Under the pieces are notes generated by a model. The model was not told the DNA's origin, ran no database searches, and saw nothing but the letters and a program-made list of their open reading frames with translations. From NCBI RefSeq assembly GCF_026241195.1, contig NZ_JAPFQO010000008.1, positions 1 through 64,000 on the forward strand: a stretch of DNA of 64,000 nucleotides, read 5' to 3'. The stretch is from Pontibacter anaerobius (GTDB taxonomy: Bacteria > Bacteroidota > Bacteroidia > Cytophagales > Hymenobacteraceae). The position numbers and the translations under genes were made by a program. Positions 17,133 through 25,662 of the stretch are shown piece after piece (position 1 is the stretch's first letter; each line of letters starts with the position of its first letter).

Positions 17133-17630
17133 ATGGCATCTACCTCTTCATCCATTCTCGCTGCTATCCGGAACCATACTGCCCCGCTGGACTGGCGACA
17201 ACTCCTTACAGATATCATCGCCGCTTTTGATTGCACTACCGGCACCATACACTTACTAGACCCTGACACGAACCTGCTAAAGCTGCAGGCGCAGCAGGGT
17301 ATACCGCCCTTCTTACTTCCTAAAATGCAGGAGATTCCTATAGGAAAAGGGATGGCTGGCATAGCTGCCGAGCGCAGAAAGCCGGTTGAGATGTGTAACC
17401 TGCAGACAGATAATTCGGGGGTGGCACGCCCCGCAGCAAAGGAAACGAAAGTAGAAGGCTCCCTGGCTGCTCCGATGCTCCTGGATGGCGAACTCTATGG
17501 CACTCTGGGTATTGCCAAACCTGTTCCTTACGACTTTACGGAAGAGGAACAGAAAGCTTTAATGGAGATCGGGGAAGAACTAAGTCGCCGTGTTCGTGCA
17601 CATGCGCCCACATCCGGCGGCAAACTTTAA
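17133..17630 (+). CDS. GAF-domain protein
   Basis: The 165-residue protein is essentially one GAF domain: ILAAIRNHTAPLDWRQLLTD opening helix, core strands TTGTIHLLDPDTNLLKLQAQ, IPIGKGMAGIAAERRKPVEM, and the closing SLAAPMLLDGELYGTLGIA. It lacks the paired Cys of free-methionine-sulfoxide reductases as far as I can see, so it is probably a small-ligand sensor. No effector domain is attached. It converges with the aldo/keto reductase seven bases away. Confidence 0.85.
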   Translation: MASTSSSILAAIRNHTAPLDWRQLLTDIIAAFDCTTGTIHLLDPDTNLLKLQAQQGIPPFLLPKMQEIPIGKGMAGIAAERRKPVEMCNLQTDNSGVARPAAKETKVEGSLAAPMLLDGELYGTLGIAKPVPYDFTEEEQKALMEIGEELSRRVRAHAPTSGGKL

Positions 17631-17637
17631 AGTAAGA

Positions 17638-18537
17638 TCAGCGATGCTGCTCATACTTGCTGGCCGGCAGCACCGCCTCTAGCGCCTGCACCTCCCCTGC
17701 TTTCAGTGGAGCGGCACTTGCTGCCACTGTTGCGTCTTCCAGCTGTTGAGCGGTGCGTATGCCTAGCACGGCAGAGGTGATGGCGGGGTGCTGCAACACA
17801 TACCGCACGGCAATTGCGGCGGCATTTCCGTTTTGCCCCGCTGCTACAGCTTGTACCGCTTCGGCGGCTTTCTGCACTTCTTCTAAAGTATGAGTTAAGT
17901 ATGGCTTTGCTGGCTTTCCGGCCAAAAGCCCCTGCGCCAGGCTGCCCCGCGCCAGTACGCCTATCCCCTGCTGCCGCAGTAGTTCCAGCACCTCCTCCTC
18001 CGGGCGGCGGTCCAGCAGGCTGTACTGCAGCATAACGCTGCTAAGGCTGGAGCGGCGCACATACTCCCGTATCACGTTGGGGCGGATGGAGGAGATGCCG
18101 TAATGCCGGATCTTGCCCTGTTGCCTGAGCAGTTCAAAGGCTTCGATGGTTTCGTCTATGGGGTCATCAATGGTGCCGCCGTGCAGCTGGTACAGGTCGA
18201 TGTAGTCTGTTTGCAGGCGCTTCAGGCTGGCCTCTACCGCCAGCAGAATATAGGCTTTAGAAGGATTCCAGTCCCAGCCGCTGCCATCAGCCCGCCACTG
18301 GTTACCCACTTTCGTAGCCAGTATCACTTTGTCGCGCATCCCGCTGAAGGCCTTGCCCACCGTTTCCTCGTTCTGCCCCTGCTGGTACAGGTCAGCGGTG
18401 TCAAAGAAGTTTATGCCTTGGTCCAGCGCCTGGTGCAGCAGCTCTTTGTTGGCCGCATGGTCATCACCCAGCGACATGCAGCCAAAGCTTACTTCACTTA
18501 TACTTAAGTCTGATTTTCCGAGGGATTTATACTTCAT
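17638..18537 (-). CDS. Aldo/keto reductase
   Basis: This 299-residue NAD(P)H-dependent oxidoreductase has a TIM-barrel AKR fold. The catalytic tetrad is visible: D46 and Y51 in FFDTADLYQQ, K76 in LATKVG and H119 in LYQLHGG. The cofactor segment near YGISSIRP and the C-terminal AVLGIRTAQQLED (phosphate-binding) are in place. It belongs to the general stress-type AKR group (YhdN/IolS-like). The substrate cannot be told from sequence. It is monocistronic. Confidence 0.92.
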   Translation of the reverse strand: MKYKSLGKSDLSISEVSFGCMSLGDDHAANKELLHQALDQGINFFDTADLYQQGQNEETVGKAFSGMRDKVILATKVGNQWRADGSGWDWNPSKAYILLAVEASLKRLQTDYIDLYQLHGGTIDDPIDETIEAFELLRQQGKIRHYGISSIRPNVIREYVRRSSLSSVMLQYSLLDRRPEEEVLELLRQQGIGVLARGSLAQGLLAGKPAKPYLTHTLEEVQKAAEAVQAVAAGQNGNAAAIAVRYVLQHPAITSAVLGIRTAQQLEDATVAASAAPLKAGEVQALEAVLPASKYEQHR

Positions 18538-18689
18538 GGTGCTACATTGTTATGCTCTAATGTATACATAACTCCTGAAAGTATGGATGGTTGCCTAAAA
18601 GCATGGCCAGGCAAGGTTTTGTGCTTGCTATCACCGGAAAAGAAAATAGCTACCATGGCCTCTTTCAGACCTGTGAGCACCTGCGCCAG

Positions 18690-20204
18690 TTACTTCATCT
18701 CAAAAGTACACTCGTTAATGCCCAGCTTGTTTTTGGAGTGCAGCTCTACCGGGAAACCCCACAGGTACCGGATATGCTCCAGGGTATCTTTGGCACTACT
18801 GGCGTCCAGGCGGCGGTCTTTCTGGATGTAGTGCGTCAGGTATAGTTTGCTAGTTTTATGCAGATCTACTTTGGTTACCTGTATGTTGGGCACAAAGGAA
18901 GCACGGTCGTACTGCTGGCTGAGCTGCTCCCGCACTTTGCGGTAGCCGCGCTCGTTATGGATGGCCCCGATCTCATACTCCTCCTCCTGCTCGTCGTCCA
19001 CGATGGTGAACAACTTCATGTCGCGGATAACTTTCGGGGAGAGGTACTGCAGTATAAAACTATCATCGCGGAAGTTCTCCATTACGTAATGCACCTGCTC
19101 CAGCCAGTTTTTGCCAATCAGGTCCGGAAACCAGGCCCTGTCTTCTGCGGTAGGCTCCTGGCAGATGCGCTTGATGTCCATGAAGATGTTAAAACCCAGG
19201 GTATAGGGGTTGAGGCCCGAGTAGAATTTGCTGTTGTACTCCGGCTGGTACAGCACGCCGCTGTGGCTTTTCAGGAACTCCAGCATAAAACCGTCGTTCA
19301 CGTAGCCTTCCTCAAACATCTTGTTGATGATGTGGTAATGCGTAAAAGTGGCAAAGCCCTCGTTCATCACCTTGGTGGCACCCTGCGGGTAAAAGTACTG
19401 CGATACCTTCCGCACGATCCGGATGATCTCTCGCTTCCACTGCGGCAGCGCCGGCGCATACTTCTCTATAAAGTATAAAATGTTCTCCTCCGGCTCCTTC
19501 GGGAACCGATGCTCCTCCCCTGTATTTACCTCCGGCATATTGGGCGCAGTTGGCAGGGTTCGCCATAACTCGTTGTAGTTCTCCCTTTTAATGTGAGTCA
19601 GCTTTTTCAGCCTTTCGTTCTCTTCTTTTGCGGATACTTTGGACGGCTTTCTATACTTGTCTACCCCGTGGTGCATCAGGGCATGGGCGGCATCCAGCAC
19701 CAACTCCACCTCCTCCTCTCCGTACTCCTCCTCACACTTCAGGATGTACTCACGGGCAAAGGCCATATAATCCACGATGGATTCCGCGGAGGTCCAGTCC
19801 AGGAACATATAGTTGTTGGCGAAAAAGGCGTTGTGGCCCTGGCAGGCATGGGCAATCACGAGCAGCATCATACAGGTGGAGTTGTTCTCCATGTTGTAGC
19901 TAATGCAGGGGTTGGAGTTGATCACCAACTCGTAAGAAAGCCCCATGCGCCCTTTGGTATAGTTGTTCTGGTTCAGCACGAAATCCTTGCCGAATTTCCA
20001 GTGCGGGTAAGACGTAGGCAGACCGGTCAGGGCATAGGCATCCAGCATCTGCTCCGAGGTCACGATCTCGATCTGGTTGGGGTAGGTTTTCAGCTTCAGG
20101 TACTCCTGCCCTATCCTGCTGATCACCTCATCTGCCGCCTCCAGCGTTTCATAATCCCAGTTGGGGTTACAAAACATCGCTCTGTATTTCTCTTTATCTG
20201 TCAT
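18690..20204 (-). CDS. SpoVR family protein
   Basis: The protein has 504 residues from ATG 20204; an in-frame GTG at 20228 is possible. SpoVR/YcgB proteins are about 500 residues. The family signature includes YPHWKFGKDF, GLSYELVINSNPCISYNMENN and HACQGHNAFFANNYMF with conserved His/Cys, plus MNEGFATFTHYHI in the middle. The biochemical role is unsettled; in spore formers it affects the cortex, elsewhere stationary-phase stress. Here it is the third gene of the PrkA-YeaH-SpoVR module, as in enterobacterial yeaG-yeaH-ycgB, supporting a joint stress-signalling function. Confidence 0.93.
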   Translation of the reverse strand: MTDKEKYRAMFCNPNWDYETLEAADEVISRIGQEYLKLKTYPNQIEIVTSEQMLDAYALTGLPTSYPHWKFGKDFVLNQNNYTKGRMGLSYELVINSNPCISYNMENNSTCMMLLVIAHACQGHNAFFANNYMFLDWTSAESIVDYMAFAREYILKCEEEYGEEEVELVLDAAHALMHHGVDKYRKPSKVSAKEENERLKKLTHIKRENYNELWRTLPTAPNMPEVNTGEEHRFPKEPEENILYFIEKYAPALPQWKREIIRIVRKVSQYFYPQGATKVMNEGFATFTHYHIINKMFEEGYVNDGFMLEFLKSHSGVLYQPEYNSKFYSGLNPYTLGFNIFMDIKRICQEPTAEDRAWFPDLIGKNWLEQVHYVMENFRDDSFILQYLSPKVIRDMKLFTIVDDEQEEEYEIGAIHNERGYRKVREQLSQQYDRASFVPNIQVTKVDLHKTSKLYLTHYIQKDRRLDASSAKDTLEHIRYLWGFPVELHSKNKLGINECTFEMK

Positions 20205-20265
20205 TTCTAGGGTGTTTTTGCGTATCACTTAGCACGAGGTCTGCAGCATTCCTCAACTGTTGATT

Positions 20266-20448
20266 CGGATCTGCAATCCGCTTGCCTGCCAATTGCCACT
20301 GCCTTTGCTAAGCGGATTAAAAATCCGCAGGTTATATACTTTCGGATTGCAAATCCGAAAGAGCACATTTCCCCTATTGCGCTGCCGCGAGCTTGCAGCT
20401 CGTGCTTCCAAGCGACTCAGGTGTTAAGCAGTACGAGCTACAAGCTCG
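20266..20448. repeat. Cluster of five variable-stem mini-hairpins
   Basis: Between yeaH and spoVR lie short palindromes: CGGATCTGCAATCCG (20266-20280), GCGGATTAAAAATCCGC (20312-20328), a TTTCGGAT/ATCCGAAA stem (20340-20360), GAGCTTGCAGCTC (20389-20401) and CGAGCTACAAGCTCG (20434-20448). The first three share a GGAT/ATCC stem and the last two a GAGCT/AGCTC stem. The architecture matches 7331-7534. Confidence 0.65.
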
Positions 20449-20481
20449 CACTAGCGAGGGACAGTTTAAAATTACAGTAGT

Positions 20482-21744
20482 TTAGGCTGTTACCTCACTC
20501 CGCTTCCGGAACAAGCCCTGGAACACCGGCCAGATCTCGTAGGGTTCGTACACATGCCGGATGGAAAAATCCTCGTCATTGCTGATGCGGTTGTAGGCTT
20601 TCCAGAGGTCGCTTTCCCTGCTTTTATCGTTGATCTCGATATAGGCCATGTATTGTATGTTCGGAAGTATGGTTTCCAGCACCAGGTTCTTACACTCCAG
20701 CGCATCCTGCTTCGACCACACATCGCCATCTGAGGCCTGGCAGCAGTACACGTTCCAGCTCTCATCGTAGCGTTCGCGCATGATCTGGTCCATCAGCTTC
20801 AGCGATGGGGCTACCACCGTGCCCCCGCTCTCCCGGGAGTTAAAGAACTCCTCTTCGCTTACCTCCTTGGCCTCGGTGTGGTGGCGGATAAATACTAGCT
20901 CCACGTTCTTGTACTGCCTTGTCAGGAAGATGTAAAGCAGCGTGAAAAACCGCTTGGCGATGTCCTTTTCGTGCTGGCCCATAGAAGCCGACACGTCCAT
21001 GATGCAGAACATGACAGCAGAAGTTACCGGCACCGGTACGCGCTCAAAGTTATTGTAGCGAAGGTCTATGTCCTCGAAAAAAGGGATGGTGCTGGCCTGC
21101 CGCCTTACTTTCTCCAGTTCCAGCGCCAGTGCCTCTTTGTCGGCTTTCTTGCGGGTTCCGGCCAATTGCTCCTCCAGCTTCTGCAGCTTTTTGTCAAACA
21201 CGCCTTTCAGGGCCAGCTGCCGCCCCAGCGACTGCTGGAAACTGGTTTTGATATTGAGCCGGGAGGGTACACTGTCGCGGGTATAACCTGCCCGTTTCAT
21301 CTTGAAGCTTTCGGTACTATCCATCAGCTTCTTCACCATATTAGGCAACTCCAGATCGTCAAAAAAATACTTCAGAAACTCCTCCCGCGACAGCACCACC
21401 GTAAACTCATCTTCTGTTACGGTAGGGTCATTTGAGCCTTTGCCCCTGCCGCTTCCTTCGCCACCTTTGGGTTTGGGCACGCGGTCACCCTCGCTGAAAC
21501 GGTCGTTGCCGGGCTTCACGATCTGCTTTTTGCCTGTATTGGGGTCATGCCGGAAATGAGGCTCGTCCAGTCCGCGCACCGGCACCTTTACGCTGCCGCC
21601 GGATTTACTGTCCTTGATGCTCTCCTGGCTAATAATGTCCGGAATGGCCTTTTTGATCTGGTTTTCCACCCGCTTCAGGAACTTCTGCCGGTTGCCGGTA
21701 GATTTCCCCTTATCGTTCTTCCGTCTGTCAATAATATGGCTCAT
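20482..21744 (-). CDS. YeaH/DUF444 VWA-like protein
   Basis: The 420-residue protein belongs to the DUF444/YeaH family. The N-terminal part is basic and Gly-rich (GGEGSGRGKGSND near 95-107), with the FLKYFFDDLELPNM segment after it. The C-terminal half has a von Willebrand A-like MIDAS (VMFCIMDVSASMG, DxSxS). It probably binds Mg2+ and acts as a partner or target of the PrkA kinase encoded just upstream. The gene order is conserved across many phyla. Confidence 0.92.
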   Translation of the reverse strand: MSHIIDRRKNDKGKSTGNRQKFLKRVENQIKKAIPDIISQESIKDSKSGGSVKVPVRGLDEPHFRHDPNTGKKQIVKPGNDRFSEGDRVPKPKGGEGSGRGKGSNDPTVTEDEFTVVLSREEFLKYFFDDLELPNMVKKLMDSTESFKMKRAGYTRDSVPSRLNIKTSFQQSLGRQLALKGVFDKKLQKLEEQLAGTRKKADKEALALELEKVRRQASTIPFFEDIDLRYNNFERVPVPVTSAVMFCIMDVSASMGQHEKDIAKRFFTLLYIFLTRQYKNVELVFIRHHTEAKEVSEEEFFNSRESGGTVVAPSLKLMDQIMRERYDESWNVYCCQASDGDVWSKQDALECKNLVLETILPNIQYMAYIEINDKSRESDLWKAYNRISNDEDFSIRHVYEPYEIWPVFQGLFRKRSEVTA

Positions 21745-21762
21745 GATTATTCCTCGTATTAG

Positions 21763-21834
21763 GTATCACGTATCATGTATCACGATTTCCTTTCCATACC
21801 ACTACCGTGCTACGTGTGTCGTGATACGTGATAC
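21763..21834. repeat. TATCACG heptamer repeats in inverted arrangement
   Basis: Three head-to-tail heptamers (TATCACG, TATCATG, TATCACG at 21764-21785) face two inverted copies (CGTGATA twice, 21820-21833). This gives a hairpin with 14 of 15 outer pairs across a loop of about 42 bases. It lies between prkA and yeaH and may be an mRNA processing or attenuation structure, or a mobile palindromic repeat. Confidence 0.6.
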
Positions 21835-21837
21835 AAT

Positions 21838-23766
21838 CTACGCCATTGTTTTTCTTACCCGCATAAACCAGTCTACCAGGATGCGGATCTGCTTGTCGGT
21901 GTAGCCGCGCTCACGCATTCTCCTGGTAAAGTCCCGGTGCTTTTTCTCGTCCTCCTCGTTGCTCTTCACATTAAAGGAAACCACCGGCAGCAAGTCTTCG
22001 GTGTTGGTAAAGATCTTCTTCTCGATCACGTTCTTGATCTTCTCATACGAATCCCAGCGTGGGCTCTTACCGGCATGGTGGGCCTTGTAGCGCAGGAAGA
22101 AGTTGGTCACCTCGGCCCGGAAATCCTTCGGATTGGCAATGCCCGCCGGCTTTTCGATCTTCTCCAGCTCCTCGTTCAGTATACTTCTATCGAAGATCTC
22201 GCCTGAGTCCGGGTCGCGGTAATCGTTGTTCTGCATCCAGTGGTCGGCATAGATCACATACTTCTCGAAGATGTTCTGGCCGTAAGAGCTATAAGACTCA
22301 ATGTAAGCTTTCTGGATCTCGTCGGAGATGAACTCGGCATACTTGCTGGCGAGCAACGACTTGATCAGGTGCAGGTACTTGGTCTCCGTTTCCGGCGGCA
22401 GCATCATCTTGATCACCTCCTGCTCCAGCACATAGAGCAAATGCACCGGGTTGGCCGCGATCTCCTCACTATCGAAGTTGAACACCTTAGACAGGATCTT
22501 GAAGGCGAAGCGGGTAGAAATGCCCTGCATACCTTCGTTTATACCGGCATCGTCGCGATACTCCTGGATAGATTTGGCATTAGGATCGGTTTCGCGCAGC
22601 GTTTCGCCATTATACACCCGCATTTTAGAGTAGATGCTGGAGTTCTCTGGCTCCTTCAGCCTGGACATTACAGAGAATTCCGCTAGCAGCTCAATGGTCT
22701 TTGGAGCGCAGGGAGCTTCTCTCAGGGAGCTTTCGCGGATCAGTTTCTCGTAGATCTTGATCTCCTCGCTCACGCGCAGGCAGTACGGCACCTGTACCTT
22801 GTAAATACGGTCCAGGAAGGCCTCGTTCTTCTTATCGTTCAGGAATTTCGCCCACTCGCTCTCGTTGGAGTGCGCCAGGATGATGCCATCGAAAGGGATG
22901 GCCCCGATTGGCTCGGTGCCTTTGTAGTTCTTCTCCTGGGTGGCGGTAAGCAGCGGGTTCAGCACCTTGATCGGTGCCTTAAACATCTCCACGAACTCCA
23001 ACAGGCCCTGGTTGGCCAGGCAGAGGCCGCCGGTGTAGGAATAGGCATCGGGGTCGCTTTGCTGGTACTCGGCCAGTTTGCGGATGTCTACCTTACCCAC
23101 CAGCGTGGAGATATCCTGGTTGTTCTCATCGCCTGGCTCAGTTTTGGAAATGGCGATCTGCTCCTGAATGGAAGGGAACAGCCGGATCACCTTGAAGCGG
23201 TTGATGTCGCCGTCGAACTCGCGCAGGCGCTTGGATGCCCAGGGGCTCATACAGCTCGGCACGTAGCGCGCCGGTATGCCATACTCCTCCTCCAGTTCAT
23301 CGGTATAATCGGCAAACAAGCCCAGCGGGCTCTCGAACACGGGGCTTACCTCATCACCGGCCTTCAATACATAGATGGGGTTCTGCTGCATCAGGTGCTT
23401 CAGCTTTTCGGCCAGGGAGCTTTTGCCGCCTCCCACAGGGCCCATCAGGTACAGGATCTGCTTCTTCTCCTCCAGGCCCTGCGCCGAGTGTCGGAAGTAC
23501 GAAACGATCTGCTCTATGGTACTTTCCATACCATAGAAGTCCTTAAAGGCAGGATATATCTTGATCTTCTTATTCGAGAAGATCCTGCTTAGCACCGGGT
23601 CCTGGCGCGTGTCCAGCACTTCAGGCTCCCCGATGGCATCCAGAATCCTTTCTGCAGGCTTGGCATATGCCTTCGGGTCCGTCTTACACTCCTCAAGATA
23701 GGCAGCTACTGTCATCTCGTTCATGGAGGCACTGTAATTGGTCTTGATCTTTTCTAAAATGTTCAT
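21838..23766 (-). CDS. PrkA-type serine protein kinase
   Basis: The 642-residue protein is a PrkA/YeaG serine protein kinase. It has an AAA-like core with Walker A GPVGGGKSS (Lys at residue 115), EEKKQILYLMGP before it, and the C-terminal PrkA domain region (EKYVIYADHWMQNNDYRD). YeaG in E. coli responds to nutrient and nitrogen stress. Here it is first gene of the prkA-yeaH-spoVR operon. No transmembrane segment is present, so it is cytoplasmic. Confidence 0.95.
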   Translation of the reverse strand: MNILEKIKTNYSASMNEMTVAAYLEECKTDPKAYAKPAERILDAIGEPEVLDTRQDPVLSRIFSNKKIKIYPAFKDFYGMESTIEQIVSYFRHSAQGLEEKKQILYLMGPVGGGKSSLAEKLKHLMQQNPIYVLKAGDEVSPVFESPLGLFADYTDELEEEYGIPARYVPSCMSPWASKRLREFDGDINRFKVIRLFPSIQEQIAISKTEPGDENNQDISTLVGKVDIRKLAEYQQSDPDAYSYTGGLCLANQGLLEFVEMFKAPIKVLNPLLTATQEKNYKGTEPIGAIPFDGIILAHSNESEWAKFLNDKKNEAFLDRIYKVQVPYCLRVSEEIKIYEKLIRESSLREAPCAPKTIELLAEFSVMSRLKEPENSSIYSKMRVYNGETLRETDPNAKSIQEYRDDAGINEGMQGISTRFAFKILSKVFNFDSEEIAANPVHLLYVLEQEVIKMMLPPETETKYLHLIKSLLASKYAEFISDEIQKAYIESYSSYGQNIFEKYVIYADHWMQNNDYRDPDSGEIFDRSILNEELEKIEKPAGIANPKDFRAEVTNFFLRYKAHHAGKSPRWDSYEKIKNVIEKKIFTNTEDLLPVVSFNVKSNEEDEKKHRDFTRRMRERGYTDKQIRILVDWFMRVRKTMA

Positions 23767-24502
23767 ATCGGGTGTTTGTTATAACATGTTCAGAATCATC
23801 TTTATAAAGAGCACCAAGCAGTATCTCGCTAAGTTTCCGGAGGCCGGGGTACTGCTAAGCTAACTTCTGATCATAGGGTATGAGTTTTTCTATGGTTTAT
23901 GTTTTGCCTTACTAACAAGAGGCGGTTCCTTTACTGTGCTGTACTTGCTTCATGAGCTGGCAAGCGAACTGCCTGTTTATACTTTTATATTAATACAAGT
24001 GGAAAGACGCGCAGGAGTTTTGGCTAAGAGGTTGAAAGTATATGATGGCTTCCTGCAATTCTTTTCCCAGCTTAAAACTGGTGAACCTGGGTTGCGGGTA
24101 ATTACTGGCAGCCACCTACACCCCATGTTACTGAATACGTAAATAAAAAATCTTTGCCACCTGATTTGAAAACTAATGTAGCCTGCCGCTACACGTGGGT
24201 GGTTACCAATGGAACATCTTTTTTATACTTAAGATTCAAAATTGCTTATACTTTATAACAACAAGTTCATATATCATCTCAAATTCATTATAGCGCAAAG
24301 CAAAACAGATAGTTTCCAGAGTTTGGCAAGTATAAACCCGGAAGGTGCGTGATCTTAAAAGAAAGGGCCTGCTACGGTAGGGAAAGCGGGATAAAAACGC
24401 AATTAAAAGCGGCTGCGCAGGTATATTAATTTAACTAAATATCGTAGTTTCGTATTTAACATCACCATAGCAACAGCCACCTAACCTAAACAACCTGACA
24501 AT
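23767..24502. other. Gene-free divergent spacer
   Basis: This spacer of 736 bases lies between the divergently transcribed prkA and MaoC genes. One frame (23936-24142, 68 codons) has no RBS or family resemblance and is rejected. The stretch holds at least six TATACTT/AAGTATA-type copies and AT-rich DNA in its last 300 bases, where the MaoC promoter should be. Confidence 0.5.
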
Positions 24503-24970
24503 ATGAGCCAGTTAGTGATTAACTCTCTTGAAGAACTGACAAAGTATGAAGGCACCGAAATGGGTGTATCCGATTTCCATACTATCACGCAGGAGCAGAT
24601 AAACAAGTTTGCCGACGCCACCATGGACCACCAGTGGATTCACCTGGATGCGGAGCGCGCCAAAAACGAGACGCCGTTCGGGGCCACCATCGCGCACGGC
24701 TACCTCACGGTGTCGCTGCTGCCTTACCTCTGGTCGCAGATCACGGCTATCCACAACCTGAAAATGCAGGTGAACTATGAGATAGAGAGTCTGCGGTTTA
24801 ATCAGGCCGTGACCGTAAACAGCCGCGTGCGTCTCAGAGCCAAACTACTCTCGGTGAAGAACCTGCGCGGCATTGCCAAGGCACGCCTGGAGGTTACCCT
24901 GGAGATAGAGGACAGCAAAAAGCCGGCTTACACGGGCATCATCACCTTCCTGTACCACTTTAACGACTAA
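24503..24970 (+). CDS. MaoC family dehydratase
   Basis: This 155-residue single hot-dog domain belongs to the MaoC/R-specific enoyl-CoA hydratase family. The hydratase motif is seen as DATMDHQWIHLDAERA followed by FGATIAHGYLTVSLLP, carrying the catalytic Asp (near residue 41) and His (near 46). It probably hydrates trans-2-enoyl-CoA or a related thioester. It is cytoplasmic, and no fatty-acid operon is adjacent. Confidence 0.92.
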   Translation: MSQLVINSLEELTKYEGTEMGVSDFHTITQEQINKFADATMDHQWIHLDAERAKNETPFGATIAHGYLTVSLLPYLWSQITAIHNLKMQVNYEIESLRFNQAVTVNSRVRLRAKLLSVKNLRGIAKARLEVTLEIEDSKKPAYTGIITFLYHFND

Positions 24971-25024
24971 ACGCTTGGGCTTGTCGCCCTAGTCATCATC
25001 AGTATATTTTTTTCGTGGGGACCT

Positions 25025-25453
25025 ATGCAAGAGTATAAAAACCTGCCTATTTACCGCAAGGGAGAGGAGATCTACCACCTCACCTCCCTTATTGTGGAGT
25101 TGGTGCCCGAGGAGGACGACCTGCTGCAGCACCTGCGGGAGATGATGCTACTGGATGCGGCCATGTTGACGGCAAAGGTGGCCGGCGCTTACAGTGGGGA
25201 CCTCTATGACATACAGATGGAGAATGCCGTGCTCATACGCAAGGCGGCCCGCGACCTGCTCACCAACTGCACCGCCCTGGAGATGTACGGTTTTGAGGAC
25301 ACCACCTATCTCCCACTCTTGCGCCATGCCATAGAAGAGTACAGGCAGCATTTTGTGAAGTGGATCTCCGGCTTCGACCCCTGGAATTATGTGTGGGATG
25401 AGTGGGAGCTTTTTAACCCGCCCGGGGCCAGCAAGCAGGATGATGCGTTTTAA
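25025..25453 (+). CDS. Helical hypothetical protein, four-helix-bundle-like
   Basis: The 142-residue protein opens QEYKNLPIYRKGEEIYHLTS, which resembles the start of 23S-rRNA intervening-sequence (IVP) four-helix-bundle proteins (usual start: ...L.V..KA.EL...I). It has about 20 residues more at the C-terminus (ISGFDPWNYVWDEWELFNPP), rich in Trp. It is not near an rRNA operon in this window. The resemblance is weak and I infer fold only, not function. Confidence 0.62.
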   Translation: MQEYKNLPIYRKGEEIYHLTSLIVELVPEEDDLLQHLREMMLLDAAMLTAKVAGAYSGDLYDIQMENAVLIRKAARDLLTNCTALEMYGFEDTTYLPLLRHAIEEYRQHFVKWISGFDPWNYVWDEWELFNPPGASKQDDAF

Positions 25454-25662
25454 GGCTTGCCCGTCTCCTTTAAAGTACAACCAACGTATATACCCTGCCG
25501 TTGCCCGTACTTTGGCGGTATAAGCCCGAAACTCACCCTTTTGTTTCCAAACGCTAACCGATTAAAAGCCTTTCATACTTGCGTAAGTTTTAAAACTTCT
25601 GCTTCCATACTTTGTTGCTCCTGTCTTAGCCTACACCTTCGCAGGACCCGATTACCGCAGCA

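Noticed and set aside
20266..20448. CRISPR array
   Set aside because: The short palindromes differ in stem sequence, have irregular spacing and lack equal-length spacers; no cas genes are in view.
23936..24142. 68-codon frame in the prkA-maoC spacer
   Set aside because: No ribosome site or family; the hydrophobic stretch arises from repeats.
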